Assembly: GCF_009727055.1 (NCBI RefSeq)
Contig: NC_052354.1
Location: forward strand, 43,579,701 to 43,643,700
Origin: Benincasa hispida
Lineage: Eukaryota > Streptophyta > Magnoliopsida > Cucurbitales > Cucurbitaceae
DNA length: 64,000 nt
Direction of reading: 5' to 3'
Shown here piece by piece: positions 1 through 12,000 of this stretch. The notes under the pieces were generated by a model. That model did no database searches. It saw only the letters and a list, made by a program, of their open reading frames with translations, and was not told where the DNA came from. The position numbers were made by a program, and so were the translations under genes. Numbering within the stretch: position 1 is the first letter of the stretch; every line of letters starts with the position of its first letter.

Positions 1-510
1 GAAAATCATCTCTGATGATTAACTCAACGACCACTTTCGTGCGACCAACTGCAATGACCAACTTTAGGATCTAACAACCACCTTCGACGAAGAAAACTGG
101 CAATCAATCCAATACCACCTTCATGCAACCAACTTTCAAGGACCTCCAACAACCACCTCCAACTGCAAATTCCGACAAAAATCATCTTTGATGATCAACT
201 TCGACAACCACTTTCACGCTACCAACTCTGGGCTTTGACAACAAACTCTGACGACCAACTCCAATAGCACTTCCATGCTACCAACTTTAGGTTCCGACTA
301 CAAACTCCAACGAAAATCATCTTCGATGACCACTTTCGCGTCACTAACTCCAATGACCAACTCTCGGCTTTGACAACCACCTCCGACAACCAACTCCAAT
401 ACCACCTTCATGCGACCAACTTCGGGCTCCGACAATCACCTCTAACTACAAACTCCGGTGAAAATCATCTTCGATAATCAATTTCGACAACCACTTCCGA
501 CTATTATAAG
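1..510. repeat. Degenerate satellite-like tandem array
   Basis: C- and A-rich DNA made of short recurring phrases such as 'ccaactcc', 'gacaaccac' and 'aaaatcatc'. The phrase 'gaaaatcatc' and close variants recur near positions 1, 176, 311 and 461, so a higher-order unit of about 135-175 bp is repeated with many substitutions and indels. The array is cut by the window edge on the left and stops at about 510. No coding potential or transposon hallmark is visible. It could be the end of a larger minisatellite. Confidence 0.7.
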
Positions 511-1890
511 ACCAATGCCTATTAAAGTATGTTGTAAGGTTGATGATTATATAAATAATAGCATTTTGTCTAAGTTAAATGCAATGCTTAAATGTAGAAA
601 ATTGTAAAATATATTTTTATTAAATTGAATTCACTCATGAGTGTTAAGAATATTTGGAAAAGTATTTGTGTAATTGAAAAGTATGTAACAAATTAAAAAA
701 AATAAAATAAAATAAAGTTTTTTTTTCATGAACATTTTCTAGCAAGAATAAGTGAGAAATGGAGATTTATTCTCTTTTGATTCTCTTCTGATCCTCCAAA
801 TTCGGAGAACTGAGAGTGAAATTGTTGAATAAATGTGGTGGCATTTCATTGGCTACTAAAATAGTGGAGGAGATTCAATTAAAAAAGAAAAATACAGAGC
901 AACGACAAAAAGAAAAACTTAAGACATCATAGCTCAACTTAGCACCCCAAATAGTCACTTAGAGTTAAAAAGAAACTAAATTCAAAACTTAGGGGTGAAA
1001 AAGATAAATAAATAAATAAAATTTTCCCTAATAAAACTATGGACAATTGTCAAAAATAACACTCTTCGTTTCACTTTTCAAAACTAGCACTTTTTTTTTA
1101 ATTCGTTAAACTAGTCTTTCTCGATCCATCTCGAGCGAGATCGATCATCGAGATTTAGTTAAAAAGTTATTTTTTCTAAATTTATACCAAGATTTCACTC
1201 ATATCTTTTCAAATTTTCTCCAACTTTAACTATTTTTACCAAATCTTATATCAAATTTTTATATAAATTTTCAAATCTTTACCCTAATTTTTGTTTTCCA
1301 CAATTATATAAATTTTCAAAGTTTCAAATAAATTTACCAATTATGATTTGACGGATATCAACTGCATTGTGATTTTTAAATTTTGCAAAAAATCAAAATT
1401 TGCAAATAAAATTAAGATTTAGGAAAATACAAAATAATCTTGGCATTAATTTGTCCGAGATTTTCACCCTAAATATATATAATCTCGGTTAAATTTTGTC
1501 GAGATACATCAAGATATCCCAAATCTTAATTTTTAGATTTAATATAAAATTTAGAAAGATTATATAATATTTAGAAAAATTGATAGATTATCAGTGTTAA
1601 GATTTTATCGAAAAAGTCTAAAACAATGAAAAAATTAAATATTTATGCAAATTTCGATGATCGATCAAATGAGATGGATGGAGAAAAATTACAACAAATA
1701 GTTCTAAAAATATGTACTAATTTTGATAGATGAAAACTTGTAGAATTTATTTATGACAATTTTACTAAAACTATCCTGGGAGAGAGACTTATGGATAGAG
1801 GGGGACAAAACCGATAAATATAATCAAATAGGTTTTCTATTTTCCCTCTCCAGAAAGAACTGTCGAAGTGGGAAATTTAACTCATAAGGA
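511..1890. other. AT-rich intergenic and upstream region
   Basis: Strongly AT-rich, with poly-A and poly-T runs and no credible gene. The last few hundred bases should hold the promoter and 5' UTR of the PsbP-domain gene starting at 1891, but I cannot single out a convincing TATA box or transcription start. Confidence 0.5.
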
Positions 1891-4800
1891 ATGGCGTTGA
1901 GTCGCTGCTTTTCCGGCAGCCGAATGATGAATTTCCCGCGGAGCACAATATCGGCGCAGTGGCCATCCGACGACCCAGCCGGAAAATCTGCGGCGGAGGA
2001 ATTCACGCCGCTGGCAGTCACGTTTCGGCGGAGGCTGATTGTTGGGATCGGATCGGCTTCTCTGGTGGCCGTTGGCGCAAATTTCGCCGGCGTGACGAGC
2101 TTTCTGCTCGGTCTGTCGCCGGAAAACAGTCGGCGATTGAGACTTGATGTTGTTTATCCAATTGGAGGCTACAGTCGGTGCTTGGATGCCAATGAAGGAT
2201 TTGGTCAGTTCCTTCTTCGCTTCTCCAACATACAAAGTTTCTCTTTGGATAATTTAACTTTTTTTCTCTCTTGAAATTTCTCTCTTTACGTTGAGTGAGG
2301 TCATAAATAAAAATATACATAAACTAATCTTAATTAAATTACTGTAGTTTAAAATTTGTTCAAATTAAACTCATGTATTTTTAAAATTTTAATTTTAGTC
2401 CCTAAGTTTATTTGTTATGTAATTGATTAAATAATAATAATAATTCTATATACGAAAAACACAATATGTTTCTAAGATTTAGAGTGAAAAAGGCTAATAA
2501 ATAAAAAATAAATAAATAAATAAAAATAAACGTGAAGGATGGAGTAATTTTTTTTTTTTAAAGATGTTATAATTAAAGTGTGGGGTGGGGAATCAAACCT
2601 CAAACCACGAGGTTGATAATATGAACACTATGTCAAGGATGAAGTAAATTTAAGATTAAGTACGAATGCTGAAGTTTACTATTTGAAAGTACAAAAAAAA
2701 ACTAAAAGCCTAAACTACACAAAATATCACTTTATGTCAAAAGTATTCGTAAACTTACAAAATGAGTTCAAATATACATTTAGTCTAAACTACACAAAAT
2801 ATCACTTTATGTCAAAAGTATCCTTAAACTTACAAAATGAGTTCAAATATACATTTAGCCTAAACTACACAAAATATCACTTTATGTCAAAAGTATCCTT
2901 AAACTTACAAAATGAGTTCAAATATACATTTATCATTAGTATAGAGGGAAACTGTTAGTGTTTTGTGTAAAAAATACTACTTAATTTTTCGAAGTTCCAA
3001 AAATACCCTCAAACTTAAAAATTAAAAATAAAGATATATGAACAAAAAAAAAAAATACCCTTACAGATACATGAACATAAACCTGCTTGACATTTATTTA
3101 TCTAAGAGATAATAAATAAATGAGTAAAAATGCATACTTCATGTAAGATAAATGACCTATAATAAGAAGAGAATGATGAAAACATAAAAAGATTTTATTA
3201 CATTAGTAATTGAGTATGTGGTAATAGTTAAACAAATTTTTTTATTTGACTATTTATCGTTTTAGTATATTTTAAGAGATAATTTAGATTTTGAAATTTT
3301 GTGAGATTTTATGCTTTTAACTTACAACTTTATTGTTTATTTTGATTGTAAGAATGGGGAAAATATGAGAATAATGATGGTATTTATATGGAAAAAAATG
3401 ATGATGTCTATATAATTTGTTTTAAAATTGGTTATTTTCAAACTCAATAAAACTACAAATAAATTGTCATCCTACTAACAATAGGAACATTTTTTAAACT
3501 TTTATTTTTAAAAAAATTAACTTAATTTTTCAATAAGATATTAACAATTTTTTTTCATATACTAATAGTGAAGGTATTTTTAAACTTTTCTTGTAAGTTT
3601 AATGGTATTTTAAAAAAATTTGAAAGTTTGAGGTTATTTTTTAAACAAAACTTTAATGGCTTCCTTCTTTCTGAAACTAATGATAAGAGTATCTTTTTAA
3701 CTATTTTTGATCATTTAAGTATATTCTTTAGATTTGTAAAAGTTCAAGAGGATTTTTAACACAAAATACAAAATTTAAAAACATTCTTTATGATTTAGCC
3801 AAACTAAAATTGATATCATCCTCATATAGGTTGATAATGCTTAGATTAGCACATAAATTTAAGGTTAAGTTACATAAAAATAACAATAATAATAAAGTTT
3901 CGTGTCCCTCAACTATTAGAGGTGTCAAATTTCGATTTTGTATCTAATAAATTTTTAAACCTTAAATTATAACTAATAAATTCCTAAAAAAATGATTTTT
4001 TAAAAATTATTTAATCTGTTTAAGAGTAAATATAAATTTTATGCCTAATGAAATCTTAACTTCCATTTTTTGTGTCTAAAGTCTAAACACAAACTTCAGT
4101 GCAAGAATTAAAATTTATAATTTAACTAAACAATAAATGGACTTCCGTTCATTTTCAATAGATCCATATATTTTAATGTGGTAATTAATGTGTGTAAATA
4201 ACAATCATTTCTTATATTGAACTTTTAACAACCATTTATTATGTATCATCACAAAGGCAATAATTCTGTCTAAATATTATCTCAGGCTTTGAACTTTTAA
4301 CTTGGGGAAAAAACGCTGTTTTTAATCATTGGCACTATTTTTTTGGTAGATCTGTAAAAAAATACTTAAACAAACACGAGTCAGGTGGTACTTTTTATAT
4401 TGTGCTATATATGTAAAGAATACTCCTAAAGTCCTAACGGATTGCATCTTATGGTTTTTTTCATTATCACTGCGCACTGCCTAAAAGTTTATGTTTAAGG
4501 AACATCCAGAGTTCATATACCCGGCGAGTTGGGTAGGCGACCAGAGGTTGCTGTATCGAGCAGCTGAAAAATCGGAATATGAACGATCACTGGACCCTCC
4601 ACCCTTGACTGGTTCCACCATGGATCGTCGTCGTCGTCAGAATGTCAATGAGCCAGTGGTTGCATTTGGTCCTCCGGGATCGAGTGGAGAGCTCAATGTT
4701 AGCGTCATTGTGTCTCCGGTACCTCTTGATTTTTCGTAAGCTATCTAACTTATCTATGATTACTTCAAACCTATGACTTAAGTCCTACCAAGCAAATGGG

Positions 4801-5743
4801 AATTCAAACTCCTTCAACCCTTTCCAGATTCTAAAATACAAGGTAGGAATTGATCAAAACGTCCTAGATTTAAGACATTTCAAAACCCTTAAAAGATGTT
4901 TAATTCTAGTTAATGAATTCCGAGGATGATTAATCTGGATTTGTATAATCTATTTGATCGTAAAGGAGTTGGGTTATAAAAACCAAGGTGCATAGAGCCT
5001 ATGTTTGATTCGTGAGTTCATGATTCATAAAATTATAAGGTAGTGTGTGTGTATAAGTGGGCATCATAGACTTCAATTCGCTAGCAAACTCGCTAACTAA
5101 ACATAAACTCGACTTCTTCAACTTCAGTTACACATGACTAACATGTTAACCAAACACTTCTTGTTCCTGAGAGAGACCAAAACAAGGTAAAGCTAAATAG
5201 AATGTTCATTCAAGATTCAGTGTTGTAATGTTCCAATCGTCAGATCTCGTCTTAGGTTCTGGATTTCTATACACTACACATTTAAAACGAGATAGTTCAA
5301 AACGAAATGAACCTACAATGATAGCAGCTCTTAATCGATTGCCTCAATAGTTAGTTCTAGTAGGGCTTACCGAATTCAAATGAAATTTGATTCTATATAG
5401 GGGTTTTTTTTTTCTGTTCTTTGGATTACTACACAGAATTGAAGCATTTGGAGGTCCAAATGAAGTAGGGGAAGCTGTGATCAGGACTATTACAAGGGCC
5501 AGCAAACGCTCTGATCTTAAAGGAACCTTGATACAAACAACTCTGAGAGAGGATTTGCTAGGCAAATACTATGAACTGGAATTTAAAGTGGAAAGCTCCT
5601 CGTTTCGGAGGCACAACATTGCAGTTTGTTGTGCTCGTCGGGGCAAATTATATACACTGAATGCCCAGGCACCTGAATCAGAATGGCTAGGTCTAAAATC
5701 AGAGATGAAGACAATTGCCAATTCTTTTTGCCTCTCAGCTTGA
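1891..5743 (+). CDS. PPD7: PsbP domain-containing protein, thylakoid lumen (PPD7-like), 3 exons
   Basis: Nuclear gene for a chloroplast lumen protein of the PsbP family (oxygen-evolving-complex PsbP relatives; the exact role of most PPD paralogues is unsettled). Exons inferred by reading-frame continuity are 1891-2203, 4510-4735 and 5437-5743, joined by GT-AG introns with matching phases, giving 281 residues. Residues 1-45 look like a stromal transit peptide. RRR at 46-48 followed by a hydrophobic stretch (about 49-74) resembles a twin-arginine lumen-transfer signal. The PsbP domain runs from about residue 96 to the C-terminus, with 'EGFEFIYPASW' created across the first splice junction and 'GPPGSSGELNVSVIVSP' in exon 2. 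The exon 2 acceptor at 4509 is preferred over an upstream ATG at 4491 because it restores phase and the family motif. Assignment to PPD7 rather than another PPD is from memory and moderately sure. Confidence 0.85.
2711..2935. repeat. Three tandem copies of a 75-bp unit in intron 1 of the PsbP-domain gene
   Basis: Units start at 2711, 2786 and 2861 with the phrase 'taaactacacaaaatatcac' and are almost identical; the first differs at a few positions ('attcgt' for 'atcctt'). Because 75 is divisible by 3, the array stays open in one frame as a 25-residue repeat. It lies wholly inside an intron and has no sign of being coding. The rest of intron 1 (2204-4509) is AT-rich and otherwise featureless. 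Confidence 0.9.
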
Positions 5744-6028
5744 AGGTTGTTATGTGGTATTACTGTGGGGTGGGATTTCGGAATTTTTTGGAGAGGGTAC
5801 TGCAAAATTTAGAACAATGTAAAACTCATTATCTTGCCATTTATAAAACTATATTGGAGATGTTACAATGTTTCTACATCAGGCTAAATGCCTAAAACAT
5901 ATTTTGTTAGTTGGTATGTGCACAAGATCTCACTACTGCACGCATTGGTATGTAGAGGTTTTCGGGTCAAGTAGTGAGTTTCGGTAAATATACTCTTTCA
6001 AATCTATAATACAATAAATATAAACAAA
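5744..6028. other. Short intergenic gap between two convergent genes
   Basis: Only 285 bp separate the stop codon of the PsbP-domain gene (+) from that of the JmjC gene (-). Plant 3' UTRs are commonly 150-300 bp, so the two transcripts probably overlap tail to tail. Exact polyadenylation sites cannot be read from sequence alone. Confidence 0.6.
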
Positions 6029-9000
6029 CTAAGCACAACTTATCTGCCTTTGCTTTGTCATCTTCTCCAAGTTCTCAGAAACAGCAGCAGTCAAATTAGG
6101 GTCCCCAACTCCGAGTTCTTCACTTAATCTAGAAGAATTGACAAACAGAAGGACTTCAAGTAGATGTGGAGAATAATAAGGAAAATATATAGAGTTTACT
6201 TCATGTTCATGAGAAAATTTAGCATTTAGGTTTATTCCCAAAATCAGTATAATTCAACAGTTTATTTTCTCATACTGATAAAAGATTATACAACAAGAAC
6301 TAAAGTTTCAAGGACAGAGCATCTCACTTTGGATCGAGCACCAATTTCTGTACTTCTTTGATAACTGAGCTTGCTGCATAAAGTGAGATTTTTCCAACCT
6401 ACACCAGACCCCAGACCAACATAGGAAAACAAAAAATGAGATACGAATAATATTAAAAAAGAAGACCAAAAGGAGTTATAAGACCGTCAATTGGTCCATG
6501 AGATTAATCAAGGTGCTTATGCACGTAAGTTGCCTCGAACACTCATGAAAATATAAAGAAAATGGACCAAATTAAATTCAAATTTTTCCTCGTCTCTGAC
6601 CTCCAGCACTTGCAGTTTTGCTTCATGATCATTAGGAAGACACCTGATATCTGCAGCCATTCTTGCAGCCTCACCAACACTTTCAGGAGATAAGAAGTCA
6701 AGACCCAATTGGACATTGGACTGCAAAGTATACAGTAAACAAATCATAAGAGTCATATTGCCCAGAAATATGACGATAAAACAGGCTAAAATTAGATTTT
6801 TACTTTACACATCTAAAGAGTAAACAATCATATTTTGATAACTCTACTCCTGTGACTAGTGATCAAATTACCATGAGTTATCACAAGTAAATATCACCTA
6901 GTAATTCAAAATTGCCTGTCAAGATGGCCTGGGAGGCAATTTGGAAACCAACGAGGCTTACCATCAAATTCTAAGAAATACAAACTTCAGGACTTCAATA
7001 TTCAGTGTTCACAATATAGGAATATTGATTCAGTTAATAGAAATGGACCTGTACGCTTCAAAAGAACTAAAAAGAATAAAACTTCCTTGGAAACAAATAA
7101 GTTACACCCATTCCCATATCCCAAAAAAAATGTCTTTTCCCTAGTTAAAATAGTTAAGTCGAACTGTGAGCTCAAGAATCAAGATGTAGTTACTGAATTG
7201 CTGTGTGTTGTACATTTTTTTAAGTGTTCGAGGAGGGAGGCTTAACGTGAATTTTCAGATAGGTAGTATTTGCCTTTTCTTTAAATTGAAAGAAAAGAAA
7301 GAGAAAGAGAAAGAAAGAAAGAAGACTTTCATTGAAAAATATGGAAGAAGATACAAAGGCACATACAAAACAAGCTCACCAAAAGGGAGCCCCTGCCCGA
7401 ATTACAAGAGGATCCCAATCTAAGAGAATGAGACCAAGCTAGTAGTATTTGAAGTTTTAGATAATGCTTTTAACCCTTTAAAATCACTCATCCAATTTTT
7501 CTACAATTAAAAGTAGTTTCTGAAATTCTAAAAACAGATAAAAAGCATTTAAGTGCTCTTAGATTAAACATTTAATTAATTTTCTTCCATTACTTAGAAA
7601 ACAAGTGTTTCACTTAAGAGCAAATTTTTCAAGAGGCAATTCAAACTCGCCCTTATTCTACAAGTCCTCAAATTTATTGAAGTTCAAGAATGTAGATCCT
7701 TCATTTACCAATAGGGAAATAAAAGTTTAGTATTCAAAATTTCACAAGGATCAAGCTAGGCATCATTGCACATTTGCTTCTTATTTGATGAGTAGTTTGG
7801 CCTCATTTGTGGAGAGGCAGTTGATAAATGTTTTGACCAGAATAACTGTCCTAAATCAAATGGTAAAGAAACAGATAAACAACCTGAAGATTCATGACTT
7901 GAAAAGGGCATCCTGAAGGGACAAAAACGGCTTCACCTAAACGCTGCACAAATGTCCAAGGCTCTACCCCTGAAAGAGACATGCATGTACAAAGATTATA
8001 TGGGAGAGGAACTAAGATGCATTGGTGAAACATTTGTTCAATTTCATTTCTGTGCAAAGCAAAGAGAGAGAGAAGAAGAAGAGGGGAAAAAGATAATACA
8101 AGGGTGGTTATCTCAAGTTCAGAAAATACGCTCTTGAAGAGAATCTATCTTGTGGTTTAGAAATGGCCAACATCTATAATTTATCTTCACTCCCCTTAAA
8201 ATTAAACCCACTGGCTCCTTATTGTAAACATAATTGATGCAAATTTAAACAATGACTGTACAAAAAGCATTTTCTCTCTCAGATGCACAAGGAAAGCTTA
8301 AGAAAATCAGACGAAGTTTACCGAATTCAGCTTTCAATTTCCCTTTATGATGTCCATCGAGGTACAATGCTCCGTCATAAAGAGGCCGCATAATCTGACA
8401 CAAGGAAATTGCAAGTGAAATCATTTACAAACTTTTTCTGCAATATTTAAAAATGAGGGGGAAGGGAGGAACAACTTACAAGATCATTGTTTATGTTGAC
8501 AGGCTTCCTAAATTCCTTCCAATGTAGTCTTAAATACTCAGTCAATTTGGGAACATCCTTCCGCCGAAAGACATCCCAAACAACTGCTGAACAACTTTTT
8601 TCAGAGATATCTATATCTGACATTTTGGAGTTCGCAGATTGTTCATCAACACTATTAGATTCCATCTTCTGACTCAACATTGCAAATTCTGTCTCTCCTT
8701 CAACCCTAGCCTCATCCTCATCCTGCAACCCAAGACCATGGACTAATAGGTCTGCTGATCTCCCGTCACCAGAACACAATTCTTCGTCACTATGCAACTC
8801 ATTCACCACAGATTTCACGTTGGCATTTTCAGTGCACTCAATATCAATCCCTTGAGCATCTTTAGGCTTCACTGAATGAGTATGAACCAATAAATATACC
8901 TGACCACAGCACAGCTCAGCAATGTGAATCCATTTTGATCCATCATGGTGATTCATGCACTCCTTGAAGACACACACGCACGCGAGTAGAAGCACTAACA

Positions 9001-12000
9001 ATTGTTCTTCAATTTCCATCATTCTTATAAGAAGACTAAGATGAGGACAACCTGAATATCTCTTTTTTTTAATGAAGATACAATTTCAATGATTGATGAT
9101 ATAAAGGAGTAAGGCTCCAAACACCTATTAGTGATTTGTTTAAAACAAAGATCTCCAATTGGAAATTAAATAAGACATGTTACGACGAACAAAAGTGGGT
9201 GTGTTGTTTTACACCAAAAGACAAAGCAGGCAGAAAAAAGCACAATTGATAGTCAACCATAAAACTTGTTTAGTACCACCAAAAGGATGGTCCACCAAAA
9301 CAAAAGCGAGAATATTGAAAATGTTATTAGGGAATGTTAATGACCAGCCAAAAGCCTAAAAAAAATAGTGTTTGGTGCATGCATGGCTTGAAACAGCGTT
9401 TGTTGTCTTATAATGGACGAGCTCTTATTACATTTGTCCTTTCAAGATCAGGGTCATATTCTGTCAGTTTTTCTTTTTTCCTTTTTTTTTTTTTTTGGCT
9501 ATTTTATAAAGTATTTGGCTCTGTTCTTTTGGGTGGTTTTTTTGTTTCTTTTTTTATATTCGTGAGTGTTCGGACCCGCTCACACGCACCACGACTAATC
9601 TCACGGGACAAGCCGTCTAACCCTATAACATTGAATGTCAAGGAAACTCATAGGATATTAAATCCTAGGTAGGTCATCACCATGGATTGAACGCATGACC
9701 TCTTAGCCCTTTATCAAGGGAATGCTCCCTTATTTACCACTAGGCCAACTCATGATAATTCTGTTGGGTGGTGTTTTTGTTTGCTGATTTTGTATTCTTT
9801 CATTTCTTCTCAATGAAAGCCCGGTTTCTTTGAAACACACACAAAACATGTTGCTGTACTCCTTAATTTCACATAGAACGTTACTAAAGGGAAACAAAAA
9901 TAAGTCCAAATGTCATTCATAAAATTCAATTTCTTCATGATAACAAATTGAGTTCTGAAGTTAACAAGTCTAACCCAACTGGTCTTCCCCGAAAAAGCCT
10001 AGACCACCTCAAGTTACTACTAAAATCTTCTTAACCAGATAACCATAAAATAGAAATTGAATGAGACATCTCAAAAATAGCTTTTACCAGCAGAAATTCT
10101 ACAACATTCCTCATAAATGAACGGTGCTTCTAGCTTTGCAACCTACAGGCTGTATGTATTATAATTCTTATTGAGATAGATTACAATATGGAAGGAAACA
10201 AATCAAAACTCTATAATATAAAGAAAATTTTTGGTAACATCTCCTTGATTAGGTCAAAACTCAAAGTAAACATTAAATTTCATAATTACGAACTTGCTAT
10301 CTACAATTATTATAAAGGCAAATGCAAACTCAAAGAAACAGTCTCCTCCAATCCACAAAAGCATATAGCAACACCCAACGAAGTTATGTTTATGTGACGT
10401 TTTCAATATTGGCTCTAAACACATTACTATGCATTGCAAACAAAGACATGTAGGGAAATTTAAGAAAACTAACCATGTCACGCATGTTGATACTAAGATT
10501 AGTCGCAGAATCACCTGCACTAGGCTCCTTAGAGGCTCCATAACTTATAAAAATCTTAGGCCCCACATCATTTTGTAAAGAGTAATGTGGCAATTTTGCT
10601 GCAACATTAAGAAGTCCCCATTTGGAATGAATATACTCAAGTAAAGGTAATTTAACAATGAATTCAGGCCTCTGGTACAAAATAAAGTCTTCAGATTCAC
10701 TGGGGGAAGGCCAGTCTTTCAACTTCAATATTTCTGGCCTGCCACTTTCCGAGATACGACCATCAAAGTATCCTTCGATGAACTGATGAAGCTCAATTTT
10801 GACCTGCCATAACAAAAGGTATTTCATCATACAACATCAGTGACTACATTTCATCTACAGCATCAGAGAGGAGCTAATATGATCATCGAGCATGATGATC
10901 AATGGGCTATGAGTTATGACCTCTAGTTATAATAACCTACCTCAGACTGGTCTGAGCAATTGATGGCCTTCACTAATTGATTCTCGTATTTCATTCCCTC
11001 ATCAGTCTTACCCCGAATTCCTCTCCAGATAACCTCTGGATCCCAGCTTGCAATGGACGAACTATCAAAAACCTGCCTGACAATAATGGGTTTTCCGCTG
11101 GCCCAATGTTTTCTGAAATCCCTGATTCCGTTAAATTTAATGTCTGATGATGTTGGGCAATATAAAAAATTATCGCTGCTGTTATCTCGATGAGCACAAT
11201 GCAAAAAGTTGGGATCATCCGACTCTGCTTCTGGTAAAGTTCCGAAATCATGAACCCTACAGCCACCAACCATTTCCTCAACATTTTTAACCAGTTTTGC
11301 AACCCAGTTCATTTTAAAAATCCGATTCAGGTTTAACTGAAAATAACCACAGCCCCCATATTCCCTTGGAGGACAAGGTATATTGCCATCACAATCAGCT
11401 TTCCAGTAGAGGATTTTATCTGAGAATTTCAATCTCTGTCTGTATTGTCGTTCAAACAAAGGTTTCTGGCCCATCATACCATTCCCATTATCTCCCAAGC
11501 CTCCACCATTTCCCGAGGTGGATGCTTCACGTAGATCTTGACAGCAACTGAGGCATAGATCATAGTAGCAGTTTGGACAATGCCGATGATAATCAATAAT
11601 AGGTATCCTGCAAAAATTGCTGAAAGACAGATGAAGCTTTAGTTTAATCTTTAAAATAAATAAATTTATAAATATCTGAAAAATCCAACAGATGATTTTA
11701 CTAGAAATAATTAAAAATAACTGACTAATCAAAATATTTTCTTCAACAAATTAGCAGGAAAGAAATGATATGCAGATATGCTAGAATTGACTGTTTAAAA
11801 ACATTGAACACGTGAATAAAAATTACCAGCACATCTGCTCATCTGCATTCAACTTTGCTCTAAGAAGAAGCATCTCATCTCCTGGAATATGCTCAAATAG
11901 TGTAAGGGTGGAATAGCAGTGAAGAACCTTCAATAGCATCAAATTCAACATGATAATGATATATTATCAAAAATCATACCTAGGATCCGTTTTTCAAGTT

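Noticed and set aside
2683..2958. Open frame with a 25-residue repeat
   Set aside because: It is the translation of the 75-bp intronic triplication inside the PsbP-domain gene; AT-rich composition, no start context and no homology recognised.
4491..4739. Possible separate small gene starting at ATG 4491
   Set aside because: It is exon 2 of the PsbP-domain gene; the acceptor at 4509 restores phase and the 'GFEF.YP..W' motif, and the end is a GTAAGC donor.
9660..9763. tRNA gene suggested by A- and B-box-like sequences
   Set aside because: They belong to the tRNA-derived head of an Au-like SINE; the body, tail and target duplication show a retroposon, and no full cloverleaf is readable.
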